Shown piece after piece: positions 48,051 through 56,800 of a DNA stretch of 64,000 nt. The stretch comes from Oscillospiraceae bacterium (GTDB taxonomy: Bacteria > Bacillota > Clostridia > Oscillospirales > Acutalibacteraceae): positions 1-64,000 of the forward strand of contig JALCPO010000005.1 of assembly GCA_022650455.1 (NCBI GenBank), given 5' to 3'. The notes below the pieces were generated by a model. That model was given only the letters and a program-made list of their open reading frames with translations. It ran no database searches and was not told the DNA's origin. Positions within the stretch are counted from its first letter, which is position 1; each line of letters opens with the position of its first letter. Position numbers and translations under genes: made by a program.

Positions 48051-49781
48051 ATGAACGGTTTGGCGATCATCTTAGTTTCCATGGCCGTTTTGGGCGGCGG
48101 CTACCTCTTTTACGGCAGGTGGCTGGTAAAAAAGTGGGGCATCGACCCGAAGGCGAAGACCCCGGCGTATGCCCATGAGGACGGGCAGGACTATGTCCCC
48201 GCCCCGAAATCCATCGTCTTTGCGCACCAGTTTTCCACCATTGCGGGCGCGGGGCCCGTTACGGGGCCGATCATCGCGGCGATGTTCGGCTGGGTGCCGG
48301 CGCTGCTGTGGATCCTGGTCGGCGGCGTGTTCTTCGGCGCGGTGCAGGACTTCGGTTCTTTGTACGCGTCGGTGAAAAACGAGGGCAAGTCCATCGGGCT
48401 GATTATCGAGCAGTACATCGGAAAGACCGGCAAGCGCCTGTTCCTGATGTTCTGCTGGCTGTTCTCGCTGCTTGTGATCGCGGCGTTCGGCGACATGGTG
48501 GCCTCGACGTTCAACGCCTCCGCGGTGAAGGCTTATTCGCTCGGCGCGCCGGCGGTCGTGAACGGCGCGACCGCCCCGGGCGCGGCGGCGGGGGCGATCT
48601 CCCTGTTTTACATCCTCGGCGCGGTTCTGTTCGGCCTTTTCCTGAAATACGCGAAGCCCAACCAGGCCGTGATGTTCTTCGCCGGCGTCGCCCTGTTCGT
48701 CGCCATGATGGCGGCGGGCATGGCGTTCCCGGTCTACCTGAACAAAATCCAGTGGCTGCTGGTCGTGTTCGCCTATATTTTCTTCGCGGCGGTCGTGCCG
48801 ATGTGGATCCTGATGCAGCCGCGCGACTACCTGAGCTCGTTCCTGCTGATCTTCATGATCCTCGGCGCGGTGGTCGGCATTTTCATGACGAACCCGGACA
48901 TGAACCTGAAGGCGTTCACCGGGTTTCAGGTGGACGGGAAGCTGCTTTTCCCGACGCTGTTCGTCACCATCGCCTGCGGCGCGATTTCCGGCTTTCACAG
49001 CCTGGTTTCCTCCGGGACGTCGTCCAAGCAGGTGAAAAATGAGAAAGACATGCTTCCCATTGGCTACGGCGCGATGGTTGTGGAGTGCGTGCTCGCGGTT
49101 GCGGCGCTCGTTGTGGCGGGCGCGGCGGCGAAAAACGGCAGGCTGCCGGACGGCACCCCGTTCCAGATCTTTTCCGCCGGGGTCGCGGGCTTCTTCCAGA
49201 AATTCGGGATGTCGCAGTATGTGGCGAAGTGCAGCATGACGATGTGCGTTTCCGCCCTGTGCCTGACGACGCTCGACTCCGTCGCCCGCATCGGCCGCAT
49301 GTCCATGCAGGAGCTGCTGTATGACGAGGACGGCAAGGCGCACACGCCGGTGACCAGGTTCCTGACCAACAAGTATGTTTCCACGGTCGTCACCCTGCTG
49401 TTCGGGTTCCTGCTTTCGCTCGGCGGCTACAACAACATCTGGTCCCTGTTCGGCTCCGCCAACCAGCTTCTGGGCGCGCTCGTGCTCATCGCGCTGGCGG
49501 TGTTCCTCAAGACGACGGGCCGCCAGGGCTGGATGCTCTACGTGCCGATGACCGTCATGCTGGTCGTCACCATGACCGCCCTCGCGATGGCTGTCGCCAA
49601 CATTTTTGTAAAGATCGGCGCGGGCAAGTTCGCGTTCCTGACGGACGGGATGCAGCTGATTGTGGCGGTCGCCCTGATGGCTCTCGCCGTTCTGGTGGCC
49701 TACCACTGCCTGCGCAAGCTGGTGGAAAAGCCGGAAAAGAAACGGGACCCCGCAAAAAGCGCCGCAAAGGACGCCGTATGA
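48051..49781 (+). CDS. cstA: CstA-family carbon starvation/peptide or pyruvate transporter
   Basis: HEDGQDYVPAPKSIVFAHQFSTIAGAGPVTGPIIAAMFGWVPALLWILVGGVFFGAVQDFGSLYASVKNEGKSIGLIIEQYIG. Confidence 0.93.
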   Translation: MNGLAIILVSMAVLGGGYLFYGRWLVKKWGIDPKAKTPAYAHEDGQDYVPAPKSIVFAHQFSTIAGAGPVTGPIIAAMFGWVPALLWILVGGVFFGAVQDFGSLYASVKNEGKSIGLIIEQYIGKTGKRLFLMFCWLFSLLVIAAFGDMVASTFNASAVKAYSLGAPAVVNGATAPGAAAGAISLFYILGAVLFGLFLKYAKPNQAVMFFAGVALFVAMMAAGMAFPVYLNKIQWLLVVFAYIFFAAVVPMWILMQPRDYLSSFLLIFMILGAVVGIFMTNPDMNLKAFTGFQVDGKLLFPTLFVTIACGAISGFHSLVSSGTSSKQVKNEKDMLPIGYGAMVVECVLAVAALVVAGAAAKNGRLPDGTPFQIFSAGVAGFFQKFGMSQYVAKCSMTMCVSALCLTTLDSVARIGRMSMQELLYDEDGKAHTPVTRFLTNKYVSTVVTLLFGFLLSLGGYNNIWSLFGSANQLLGALVLIALAVFLKTTGRQGWMLYVPMTVMLVVTMTALAMAVANIFVKIGAGKFAFLTDGMQLIVAVALMALAVLVAYHCLRKLVEKPEKKRDPAKSAAKDAV

Positions 49782-49965
49782 TTGGAGCCGACCATCCCGC
49801 TTTTCAAGCCGGGCTGCCGGGGAACTTTCCCCCTGCCCGGCTTCCTTTTTTGCCAAAAGAAAAAGGAAGCGAAAAAGAAACGGCGGAAGGGAAGGACGGG
49901 TCCGCCGGACGGCCGGACAAGGATTGCCGCAGGCAAGGATAGAATTCGGCGCCCAACCGCGCGGC

Positions 49966-50775
49966 CTACTTGCGGTAGCGGATTTTTTTCGCGCGGTTCT
50001 GCAGGGCCTTGCGGACGCGCTGTAAGGACTCGTTGCTGCGGAGCGACTCCATATGCGGGAACGCGCGGATGATGCGGCGCTGGATGGCGTACAGGCCGGA
50101 CTCCAGCCTGGACTTGTTTTCGTAGAGGACCCGCAGGCGGGCTTTGGTGGTGTCGTCCAGGTGCACCAGGATGGAAGCCTGCAGGGCTTCCACGGTTTCG
50201 ACGGTTGCGGTGTGCGCGCGCTCCTTGATTTCGTCGAGGACGTTCTGGAGCTCGGCGAGCTTCCCGTTCAGGTTGTAGATCGCGTTGACGGTGAGGGCGG
50301 TGTCGAGCAAAAAATAAACGGAGAGGACGATGCCGGCCGCCGGGATCAGCAGAGGGTGGGCCCGCGCGGTCAGAAACGTGAACGCCGGCTGGAGAACGTC
50401 CACCGCAAGGACGCTCAGCCCCCCGAACATCAGGGAATTTTCCAGGCAGACGCGTCCCTGAATATTAAACCGGAGGCCCGAATAATCCCAGTATTTTGTG
50501 TGGAACAGCGCTTCCAGCAGGACGGCCGTCAGGTATTCCAGCAGGCTGGTCAGCACGACGGCGGCGAGAAACAGCAGGAACAGGTTGTCCCGGAAAGGGT
50601 CCAGCACGGTTACGACAAGGACCGCCCCGAACCCGTAAACGGGGCAGAACGGCCCGTTCAGGAAGCCGCGGTTGATCCATTTCCGGGCATGGAGGGAACA
50701 GTAGATGCTTTCGACAAGCCACCCCAAAAAACTGTAAACGGTAAAGGCCAGGAATAGAATCCAGAATTGATTCAT
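49966..50775 (-). CDS. Putative ABC-transporter type IV (CmpB-like) membrane protein
   Basis: FTVYSFLGWLVESIYCSLHARKWINRGFLNGPFCPVYGFGAVLVV...LLEYLTAVLLEALFHTKYWDYSGLRFNIQGRVCLENSLMFGGL. Confidence 0.85.
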   Translation of the reverse strand: MNQFWILFLAFTVYSFLGWLVESIYCSLHARKWINRGFLNGPFCPVYGFGAVLVVTVLDPFRDNLFLLFLAAVVLTSLLEYLTAVLLEALFHTKYWDYSGLRFNIQGRVCLENSLMFGGLSVLAVDVLQPAFTFLTARAHPLLIPAAGIVLSVYFLLDTALTVNAIYNLNGKLAELQNVLDEIKERAHTATVETVEALQASILVHLDDTTKARLRVLYENKSRLESGLYAIQRRIIRAFPHMESLRSNESLQRVRKALQNRAKKIRYRK

Positions 50776-50787
50776 GCCGACTCCTCG

Positions 50788-50853
50788 AAACGGATCCGCG
50801 GACGGACAGCGTCCTTCTCCCCGGCCTTCCGAAAGACACCGGGGGATCCGTTT
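50788..50853 (-). promoter_or_regulatory. Structured 5'UTR (candidate three-way junction) upstream of CmpB-like gene
   Basis: AAACGGATCC/GGATCCGTTT closing stem enclosing CCCCGG..CCGGGG and GGACG..CGTCC hairpins; minus-strand promoter TTGACA-N17-TAAACT just upstream. Confidence 0.45.
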
Positions 50854-50920
50854 TGTTCTTTTTCGCAGGATTTCGTACCCATAGTTTATCTTTTTTCCGC
50901 TGTTTTGTCAATTCGGCGCG

Positions 50921-52297
50921 TCAGGCCCAGAATCCGATCAGCTTTTTCAAAAAGAGCAGGACATAGTAGGCGAGCCCGCCGCAGACTGCCGGAAAGACGA
51001 TCCATTCCGAAATGCTGACCTTCAGCGCGGTGATTTTCAGCAGCTTCCCGATGCTGAAAGAGGCATTGAATATCTCGCTGGCGAATAGAATTACAAGGTA
51101 CGCCCGGATTCCGAACCGCGGGACGAGGACGGCGATCAGCGCGACGCGCATCAGGGAGTCGCACAGGTTGATTTTCAGGGAATACATCTGCTGGTCGAGG
51201 CCTTTCAGGAGGTTGTCGACCACGTTGTCCACGTACATCAGCGGGGCCAGGGGAGCCACGATGCGGAGAATTTGGGCGGCCTGTTCGCTTCCGAAGAAAA
51301 CGGTGCCGAGCTCGCCGGCGAACACGAGGAAAACGGCCGCCGCCGGAAAGCCGAAAAGCAGGGTGTACCGGAAGGCGTATTCCGCCGAGCGCCGCACCGA
51401 GCGGGGGTTGCGGTGCGCCGTGGCCTCGGCGATCTCCGGGATCAGGAGCATGGCCGCCGAGCTGATGAGCGACATGGGAAAGGAAAGAATCGGCATGACC
51501 ATGCCCTGCACCACGCCGTACTGCGCCAGGGCCGCCGTTCCGCCCGCCCCGTTTTTCTGCAGCCCGATGGGAATCAGGACGTTTTCCGCGCTGGCGAGGC
51601 CGTTGCGCAGGAACGACCCCGCCAGCATCGGCCCGGCGATATGGACGATGCTGCCCATGACGCCCCCGCAGCTTTCCGCCATGCCGTGCTTCCGGGTGTA
51701 ATGCAGGAAGACCGGAACGAGGTAGAGGATGGAAGCGACTTCCCCGAGCGTGGAGCCGGCCATCAGGCTCTCCAGCGGGGGGAGGGGGGAGCGGTCCATC
51801 AGGACGAGGGACACGGCGATGGTGACGGTCTGCTCCCAGAAATCGCCCAGAACGGGGATGACGGTGTTGCGCAGCGCAAAGAAATATCCCTTGAGGCAGG
51901 CGCAGCAGGCGATGAACGGCAGCCCGAGCGCGAGGATCCGGAGGGGACGGACCGCGAGCGGGCTGCGGATGAAGTGCAGGGAGATGAAGTCCGCGCCGGC
52001 GAACAGCGCGCCGAGCGCCGCTCCGCTGAGCGCCAGGGCAAGGGCAAGGCAGCGGAGCACGCATCCCCGGGAGCCGCGGCCTTCCGCCACCAGGCGGGTC
52101 ATCGCGAGGCCGAAGCCGGAGGTGCAGACGGTGATCCCCAGCAGGAAGATGGAGAAGATCAGCTGGTACAGCCCCATGCCGCTGGCCCCGATCCGCCCGG
52201 TGATGACCGAGCGGAACCACAGCCCTAAAAAGCGCAGCAGGATGGAACTTACGGTCAGCACGGCGGCGTTCATGATGAACTTGTGTTTTCTTCCCAT
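50921..52297 (-). CDS. SpoVB/MurJ-like oligosaccharide flippase family protein
   Basis: MGRKHKFIMNAAVLTVSSILLRFLGLWFRSVITGRIGASGMGLYQLIFSIFLLGITVCTSGFGLAMTRLVAEG; MATE/polysaccharide-flippase topology. Confidence 0.85.
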   Translation of the reverse strand: MGRKHKFIMNAAVLTVSSILLRFLGLWFRSVITGRIGASGMGLYQLIFSIFLLGITVCTSGFGLAMTRLVAEGRGSRGCVLRCLALALALSGAALGALFAGADFISLHFIRSPLAVRPLRILALGLPFIACCACLKGYFFALRNTVIPVLGDFWEQTVTIAVSLVLMDRSPLPPLESLMAGSTLGEVASILYLVPVFLHYTRKHGMAESCGGVMGSIVHIAGPMLAGSFLRNGLASAENVLIPIGLQKNGAGGTAALAQYGVVQGMVMPILSFPMSLISSAAMLLIPEIAEATAHRNPRSVRRSAEYAFRYTLLFGFPAAAVFLVFAGELGTVFFGSEQAAQILRIVAPLAPLMYVDNVVDNLLKGLDQQMYSLKINLCDSLMRVALIAVLVPRFGIRAYLVILFASEIFNASFSIGKLLKITALKVSISEWIVFPAVCGGLAYYVLLFLKKLIGFWA

Positions 52298-52436
52298 TTG
52301 AAAATCACCCAAAGAGTCGTGATAGTCAAATGTATTCGCAGAAAGCCGAAAATAAGTCTATATTTTTTTGCCGGAATCGGATATAATGAGTTTTACACGT
52401 CGCCGACGGCACGGGCGGCAGAGGGAGGAAACAGAG

Positions 52437-52925
52437 ATGCCTGCCGATATGCTGGTGAAACTTTACGACTTGAAAGAAAAACGGGAGCTTTACGAAAACC
52501 TGAAGAAGCAGGGGATTTCCATCAAACGGGCCATGCCGGCGGACGAGTCGCGCGTGGTGCAGTTCGTGAAGAACAATTTCGGCGGCGGCTGGGCGCACGA
52601 CTGCTCGTACGCGTTCTCGAACCACCCCGTGAGCTGCTATGTCGCCGTGCGGGAGAAAAAGCCGATCGGGTTCGCCTGCTACGACTCCGCGGCAAAGAAC
52701 TTTCTTACGCCCGTGGGGGTTTATGAAAAATTCCGGGGCATGGGGATCGGCGAGGCCCTGCTGCGCGCGTGCCTGGAAGCGATGAGAGGCGAAGGGTACG
52801 GCTACGCGGTCGTCGGCTGGGTGGAGGACAATACGGCCGGATTCTTTGAAAACACGGTGGGGGCCGCGGCGATTGCGGGTTCGTTTCCCGGGGTCTACCG
52901 AAACCTGATTGCCGTGGAAGAGTGA
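52437..52925 (+). CDS. GNAT family N-acetyltransferase
   Basis: VGVYEKFRGMGIGEALLRACLEAMRGEGYGYAVVGWVEDNTAGFFENTVGA. Confidence 0.85.
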   Translation: MPADMLVKLYDLKEKRELYENLKKQGISIKRAMPADESRVVQFVKNNFGGGWAHDCSYAFSNHPVSCYVAVREKKPIGFACYDSAAKNFLTPVGVYEKFRGMGIGEALLRACLEAMRGEGYGYAVVGWVEDNTAGFFENTVGAAAIAGSFPGVYRNLIAVEE

Positions 52926-52936
52926 GGAGACGGGAA

Positions 52937-53860
52937 ATGGACTGGACGGAAGTTAAAATCACGGTGGACGCGGAAAACGTGGACCTGGCCGGGGATATTG
53001 CGCAGATGACGGTTCCCTGGGGCATCTACATTGAGGACTATTCCCACCTGAACGAGGAAGTGGAAGAAGTCGCGCACATCGACCTGATCGACGAGAAGCT
53101 GCTGAAAAAAGACCGCACCAAGGCGGTCGTGCACGTTTACATCAGCCCGGAAGACAACCCGAACGAGGCGGTCGCGTTTCTGCGGGAGCGCTATGCCGCG
53201 GCGGGAATCCCGAACCGGATCAAGACGGACCCGTGCGTGCAGGAGGACTGGATCAACAACTGGAAAAAGTATTTCCACCCCATCCCGGTCGGGAAGAAGC
53301 TGCTCATCCGGCCGGACTGGGAGAAGGCGGAGAACCCGGAGGGCCGCGTGGTCGTGGACCTGGAGCCGGGCATCGCGTTCGGCACCGGCACCCACGAGAC
53401 GACGCGCCTGTGCATGGAGTTTCTGGAGGAAACCGTCACGCCCGGCTGCTCAATGCTGGACGTGGGCTGCGGAAGCGGGATCCTCTCCGTGGCGGGGCTG
53501 TTGCTCGGCGCGGGGCGCGCGGTCGGCGTGGACATCGACCCGCTCGCCGTGAAAACCGCCGCGCAGAACGCGGAGCGCAACCATGTGGCGGACCGCTTCA
53601 CGGGGATCTGCGGCAGCCTGACGGAAAAAGTCGAAGGAAAGTTCGACGTGGTGGCGGCGAACATCGTCGCGGACGTGATTCTCCAACTGGCGCGGGACAT
53701 TGAAAAGTTTCTGGCGCCCGGCGCGGTTTTCCTTGTCAGCGGCATCATCGACGAGCGGGAACAGGATGTGCTGGACGCGCTGAAAGGCAGGTTCGACGTG
53801 ACCGCCCGCAAAGAGGAAAAGGGCTGGGTGGCGGCGTGCTGCCGCCTCCGCGCGAAGTGA
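52937..53860 (+). CDS. prmA: Ribosomal protein L11 methyltransferase
   Basis: MDWTEVKITVDAENVDLAGDIAQ...GIAFGTGTHETTRLCMEFLEETVTPGCSMLDVGCGSGILSVAGLLLGA. Confidence 0.93.
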   Translation: MDWTEVKITVDAENVDLAGDIAQMTVPWGIYIEDYSHLNEEVEEVAHIDLIDEKLLKKDRTKAVVHVYISPEDNPNEAVAFLRERYAAAGIPNRIKTDPCVQEDWINNWKKYFHPIPVGKKLLIRPDWEKAENPEGRVVVDLEPGIAFGTGTHETTRLCMEFLEETVTPGCSMLDVGCGSGILSVAGLLLGAGRAVGVDIDPLAVKTAAQNAERNHVADRFTGICGSLTEKVEGKFDVVAANIVADVILQLARDIEKFLAPGAVFLVSGIIDEREQDVLDALKGRFDVTARKEEKGWVAACCRLRAK

Positions 53861-53923
53861 GTTTTCGGCTTTTCCGGGCGGACATTCGCGGGATATTTGT
53901 TGGATGGAAACGGGGCGGGGAGA

Positions 53924-54535
53924 ATGCGAAAACGCGTCCTTGTGTTTCTGCTTCTGGTTCTTGCCGCGGGTTTGATTATCCGGCAGTGCCGGGCGGGCAG
54001 GGCCGCCGCCCCGGCGGCGAAGGCGGCGTCATCCGCCGCGCAGGTCATGACGGCGGCGCAGGTGAAAACCGGGAAGCTGAACAGCCTGACGGTTCAGCGG
54101 GGAAAAACGGCCCGGGAAAAATTTCCGAACGACCCGTCGGACGTTCTGCATACCGCGGGCAGCTATGGGATCGCGCGCGACGTGGAGAGCCTTCTGTGGA
54201 TTTCCGCGCGCGGCGGCGCGGGGATCGAAGCGAGCTCCGTGGAACAGGACGCGTCGAAGCTCCCCGCCGTTCAGGAGAGCGAAAAAAGCGGCCCGGCGGG
54301 CGACGGCGTATGGGTCCGGCTCGCATACGATGCCTATACCCCGGCCGCGGGGGAAAACGCCCGGGCGCATCAGGACGTGATGGTCTACGCCGACCCGGCG
54401 GACGCGAAAAACGCCGTGCTGGCGGTGCAGAACCCGAAGGAGACGGCGAAGTGGAGCGTGACTGAACTGCCGGGCTACGGGGACTGGCTGCGGCGGGAGG
54501 CCGACGTCCTGCTCCGCGTCACGAAGGGATACTGA
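53924..54535 (+). CDS. Hypothetical exported protein
   Basis: N-terminal signal anchor MRKRVLVFLLLVLAAGLIIRQC; coherent ORF followed by terminator. Confidence 0.6.
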   Translation: MRKRVLVFLLLVLAAGLIIRQCRAGRAAAPAAKAASSAAQVMTAAQVKTGKLNSLTVQRGKTAREKFPNDPSDVLHTAGSYGIARDVESLLWISARGGAGIEASSVEQDASKLPAVQESEKSGPAGDGVWVRLAYDAYTPAAGENARAHQDVMVYADPADAKNAVLAVQNPKETAKWSVTELPGYGDWLRREADVLLRVTKGY

Positions 54536-54537
54536 AA

Positions 54538-54568
54538 CAGCCTCCGGCATAAAAACCGGAGGCTGTTG
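54538..54568 (+). terminator. Intrinsic terminator
   Basis: CAGCCTCCGGCATAAAAACCGGAGGCTGTTGTT. Confidence 0.65.
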
Positions 54569-54587
54569 TTGTGCCGGGACAAGGAAG

Positions 54588-55700
54588 TCAGGAGATTTCC
54601 CGATAGTTGCCGAGGAAGGTAAAGAGCGGAAGCTCGTCGCGCAGGGCGCACAGAAGATCGAGCGTGTGCCCGTCGCGCACGTCCCCCGCGAAATCGAGGT
54701 AAAAATCGTACTCGAAATTTTTCCCCGGAATGGGGCGCGACTCGATTTTCGTCAGGTTCAGCCCGGCGGCGGCGAAGCGCGCCAGCACGGCGGAAAGCGT
54801 TCCGGTGCGGTGGGGCAGGGAAAAGCACAGGCTGATTTTATCCGCGTCCGGCGGAAGGCACAGCCTGCGCCCGACGGCGAGGAAGCGCGTGCGGTTGGCG
54901 CTGGTATTCTGAATGTCCCGCGCGAGGATGTTCAGGCCGCGTTCCCCTGCCGCGCGCAGGGAGCAGACCGCCGCGGCGCCCGGCTTTCCGGCCGCTTCCG
55001 CCGCTTCCGCCGTGCTGGAGAACGGCTCCGTTTTGAGGCGGTGCGCGGTAAGAAATTCCGAGCACTGGCGCAGCGCCTGCGGGTGGGAATACACGACGCG
55101 GACGTTTTCCAGCACGGGCTCCGCGGACGCGAGGCAGTGCCGCACCGGCAGGCTGAGGGCGCCCGCGATGGAGAACCGGTACTTCAGGATGAGGTCGTAC
55201 ACCTCGCCCACGGAGCCCGCCGAGGAATTCTCCACCGGAAGGACGCCCAGCCCGGCCCGGCCGGTTTCGACCGCTCGGAAAACGGCCGGGAAATCCGGGA
55301 AGAACAGCGGCTGCGCGTCCGGGTACAGGCGCAGGAGCGCTTCGTGCGAAAAGGAACCCTTTTTCCCCAGGCAGGCGACGGTTTCCGCTTTGGGAAGCTC
55401 CCGGGGCGCGCGCTCCACGGCTTCGCGCAGCGGCGCCCCGCTGCCGAGCAGACGGTGCTGCGCCGCGCGGCTCATGGCCAGCAGGTCGGAAAACAGGGCG
55501 CGCGCTTCGCCGCCGTACTCCCCCGCGCTTCGCGCGATGCCGTCCAGAATCTCCCGCTCGCGCTTCTCGTTGAAAACCGGGAGCTTCTGTTCCCGTTTGA
55601 CCGCGGCGACCCGTTCGGCGCATTTCATGCGGCGCAGGAACAGCGGCAGGAGCTCGGCGTCGATGGCGTCGATTTCTCCGCGGATTTCTTTGAGTGTCAT
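54588..55700 (-). CDS. pheA: Bifunctional chorismate mutase/prephenate dehydratase
   Basis: MTLKEIRGEIDAIDAELLPLFLRRMKCAERVAAVKREQKLPVFNEKREREIL (CM) + VENSSAGSVGEVYDLI... + ACT IESRPIPGKNFEYDFYLDFAG. Confidence 0.95.
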   Translation of the reverse strand: MTLKEIRGEIDAIDAELLPLFLRRMKCAERVAAVKREQKLPVFNEKREREILDGIARSAGEYGGEARALFSDLLAMSRAAQHRLLGSGAPLREAVERAPRELPKAETVACLGKKGSFSHEALLRLYPDAQPLFFPDFPAVFRAVETGRAGLGVLPVENSSAGSVGEVYDLILKYRFSIAGALSLPVRHCLASAEPVLENVRVVYSHPQALRQCSEFLTAHRLKTEPFSSTAEAAEAAGKPGAAAVCSLRAAGERGLNILARDIQNTSANRTRFLAVGRRLCLPPDADKISLCFSLPHRTGTLSAVLARFAAAGLNLTKIESRPIPGKNFEYDFYLDFAGDVRDGHTLDLLCALRDELPLFTFLGNYREIS

Positions 55701-55732
55701 TTTCCCATCCCCTAAAACTTTGGCTTTCAACG

Positions 55733-56800
55733 TCAGGAGAGCAGATCCAGCAGCGCCACCGCCGCCGCGGCTTCCACGGCGGGGACGGCGCGCGGGACGA
55801 TGCAGGGGTCGTGCCGGCCGCGTACGGTCAGCTTGGCATTTTTCTTTGCCGCGAGGTCGACGCTGTCCTGTTCCCTGCCGATGGACGGCGTGGGCTTGAA
55901 CGCCGCGCGGAAGACGAGCGGCATCCCCGTCGTGATGCCGCCGAGGATCCCGCCCGCGCGGTTGGTTCGCGTTCTGACCGTGCCGCCGTCGTAGTAAAAC
56001 GGGTCGTTGTTCTCGCTGCCGAACAGGTCCGCCGCGGCAAACCCCGCGCCGAACTCGACGCCCTTGCAGGCTGGGATGGCGAACAGCAGCGAGGAAAGCA
56101 CGGACTCCGCCCCTTCGGAAAGCGGCCCGCCGAACCCGGCGGGAAGCCCGACGGCGGCGCACTCCGCGACCCCGCCGACGCTGTCGAGGTTCCGGCGGGC
56201 GGCCTCGATCTCGGCGCGCATGGCCCGCTCGGCATCCGGTCCGAGGGTCGGAAAATAGCGCGATGAAAGGTCTTCCAGAAGGGCGGCGGGCAGATGGACC
56301 GGGTCAAACGGGACGTCTTTCACGCCGTGGACGGAGAGGACGTGTGCGCCGACCGTCACGCCGCGCCGCTTTAAAATTTGGCGGCAGACCGCGCCCGCGA
56401 AAACCAGCGGGGCGGTCAGGCGGCCGGAAAAACGGCCCCCGCCGCGCACGTCCTGAAACCCGTGGTAGCGGACGTACGCCGTGTAATCCGCGTGGCCGGG
56501 GCGCGGAATGTTTTGAATCTCCCCGTAGTCGGAAGAACGGGTGTCGGCGTTGGCGATCACGGCGCAGAGCGGCGCCCCCGTAATCCTGCCGTTCCAAAGG
56601 CCGCTCAGGACGCGCGGCTCGTCGCTTTCCTTCCGCGGCGTGGAAGAACGGTCGTGCCCCGGAGCGCGGCGCGCCATCTGCGCCAGGACCTCCTCCATGT
56701 CGATCTCCCCGCCCGCGGGCAGGCCCTCCAGCACCGCGCCGACGGCAGGCCCGTGGCTTTCGCCGAAAACGGTCAGGCGGATTTTATTCCCCCATGTCAT
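55733..56800 (-). CDS. aroC: Chorismate synthase
   Basis: MTWGNKIRLTVFGESHGPAVGAVLEGLPAG...RAPGHDRSSTPRKESDEPRVLSGLWNGRITGAPL. Confidence 0.97.
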   Translation of the reverse strand: MTWGNKIRLTVFGESHGPAVGAVLEGLPAGGEIDMEEVLAQMARRAPGHDRSSTPRKESDEPRVLSGLWNGRITGAPLCAVIANADTRSSDYGEIQNIPRPGHADYTAYVRYHGFQDVRGGGRFSGRLTAPLVFAGAVCRQILKRRGVTVGAHVLSVHGVKDVPFDPVHLPAALLEDLSSRYFPTLGPDAERAMRAEIEAARRNLDSVGGVAECAAVGLPAGFGGPLSEGAESVLSSLLFAIPACKGVEFGAGFAAADLFGSENNDPFYYDGGTVRTRTNRAGGILGGITTGMPLVFRAAFKPTPSIGREQDSVDLAAKKNAKLTVRGRHDPCIVPRAVPAVEAAAAVALLDLLS

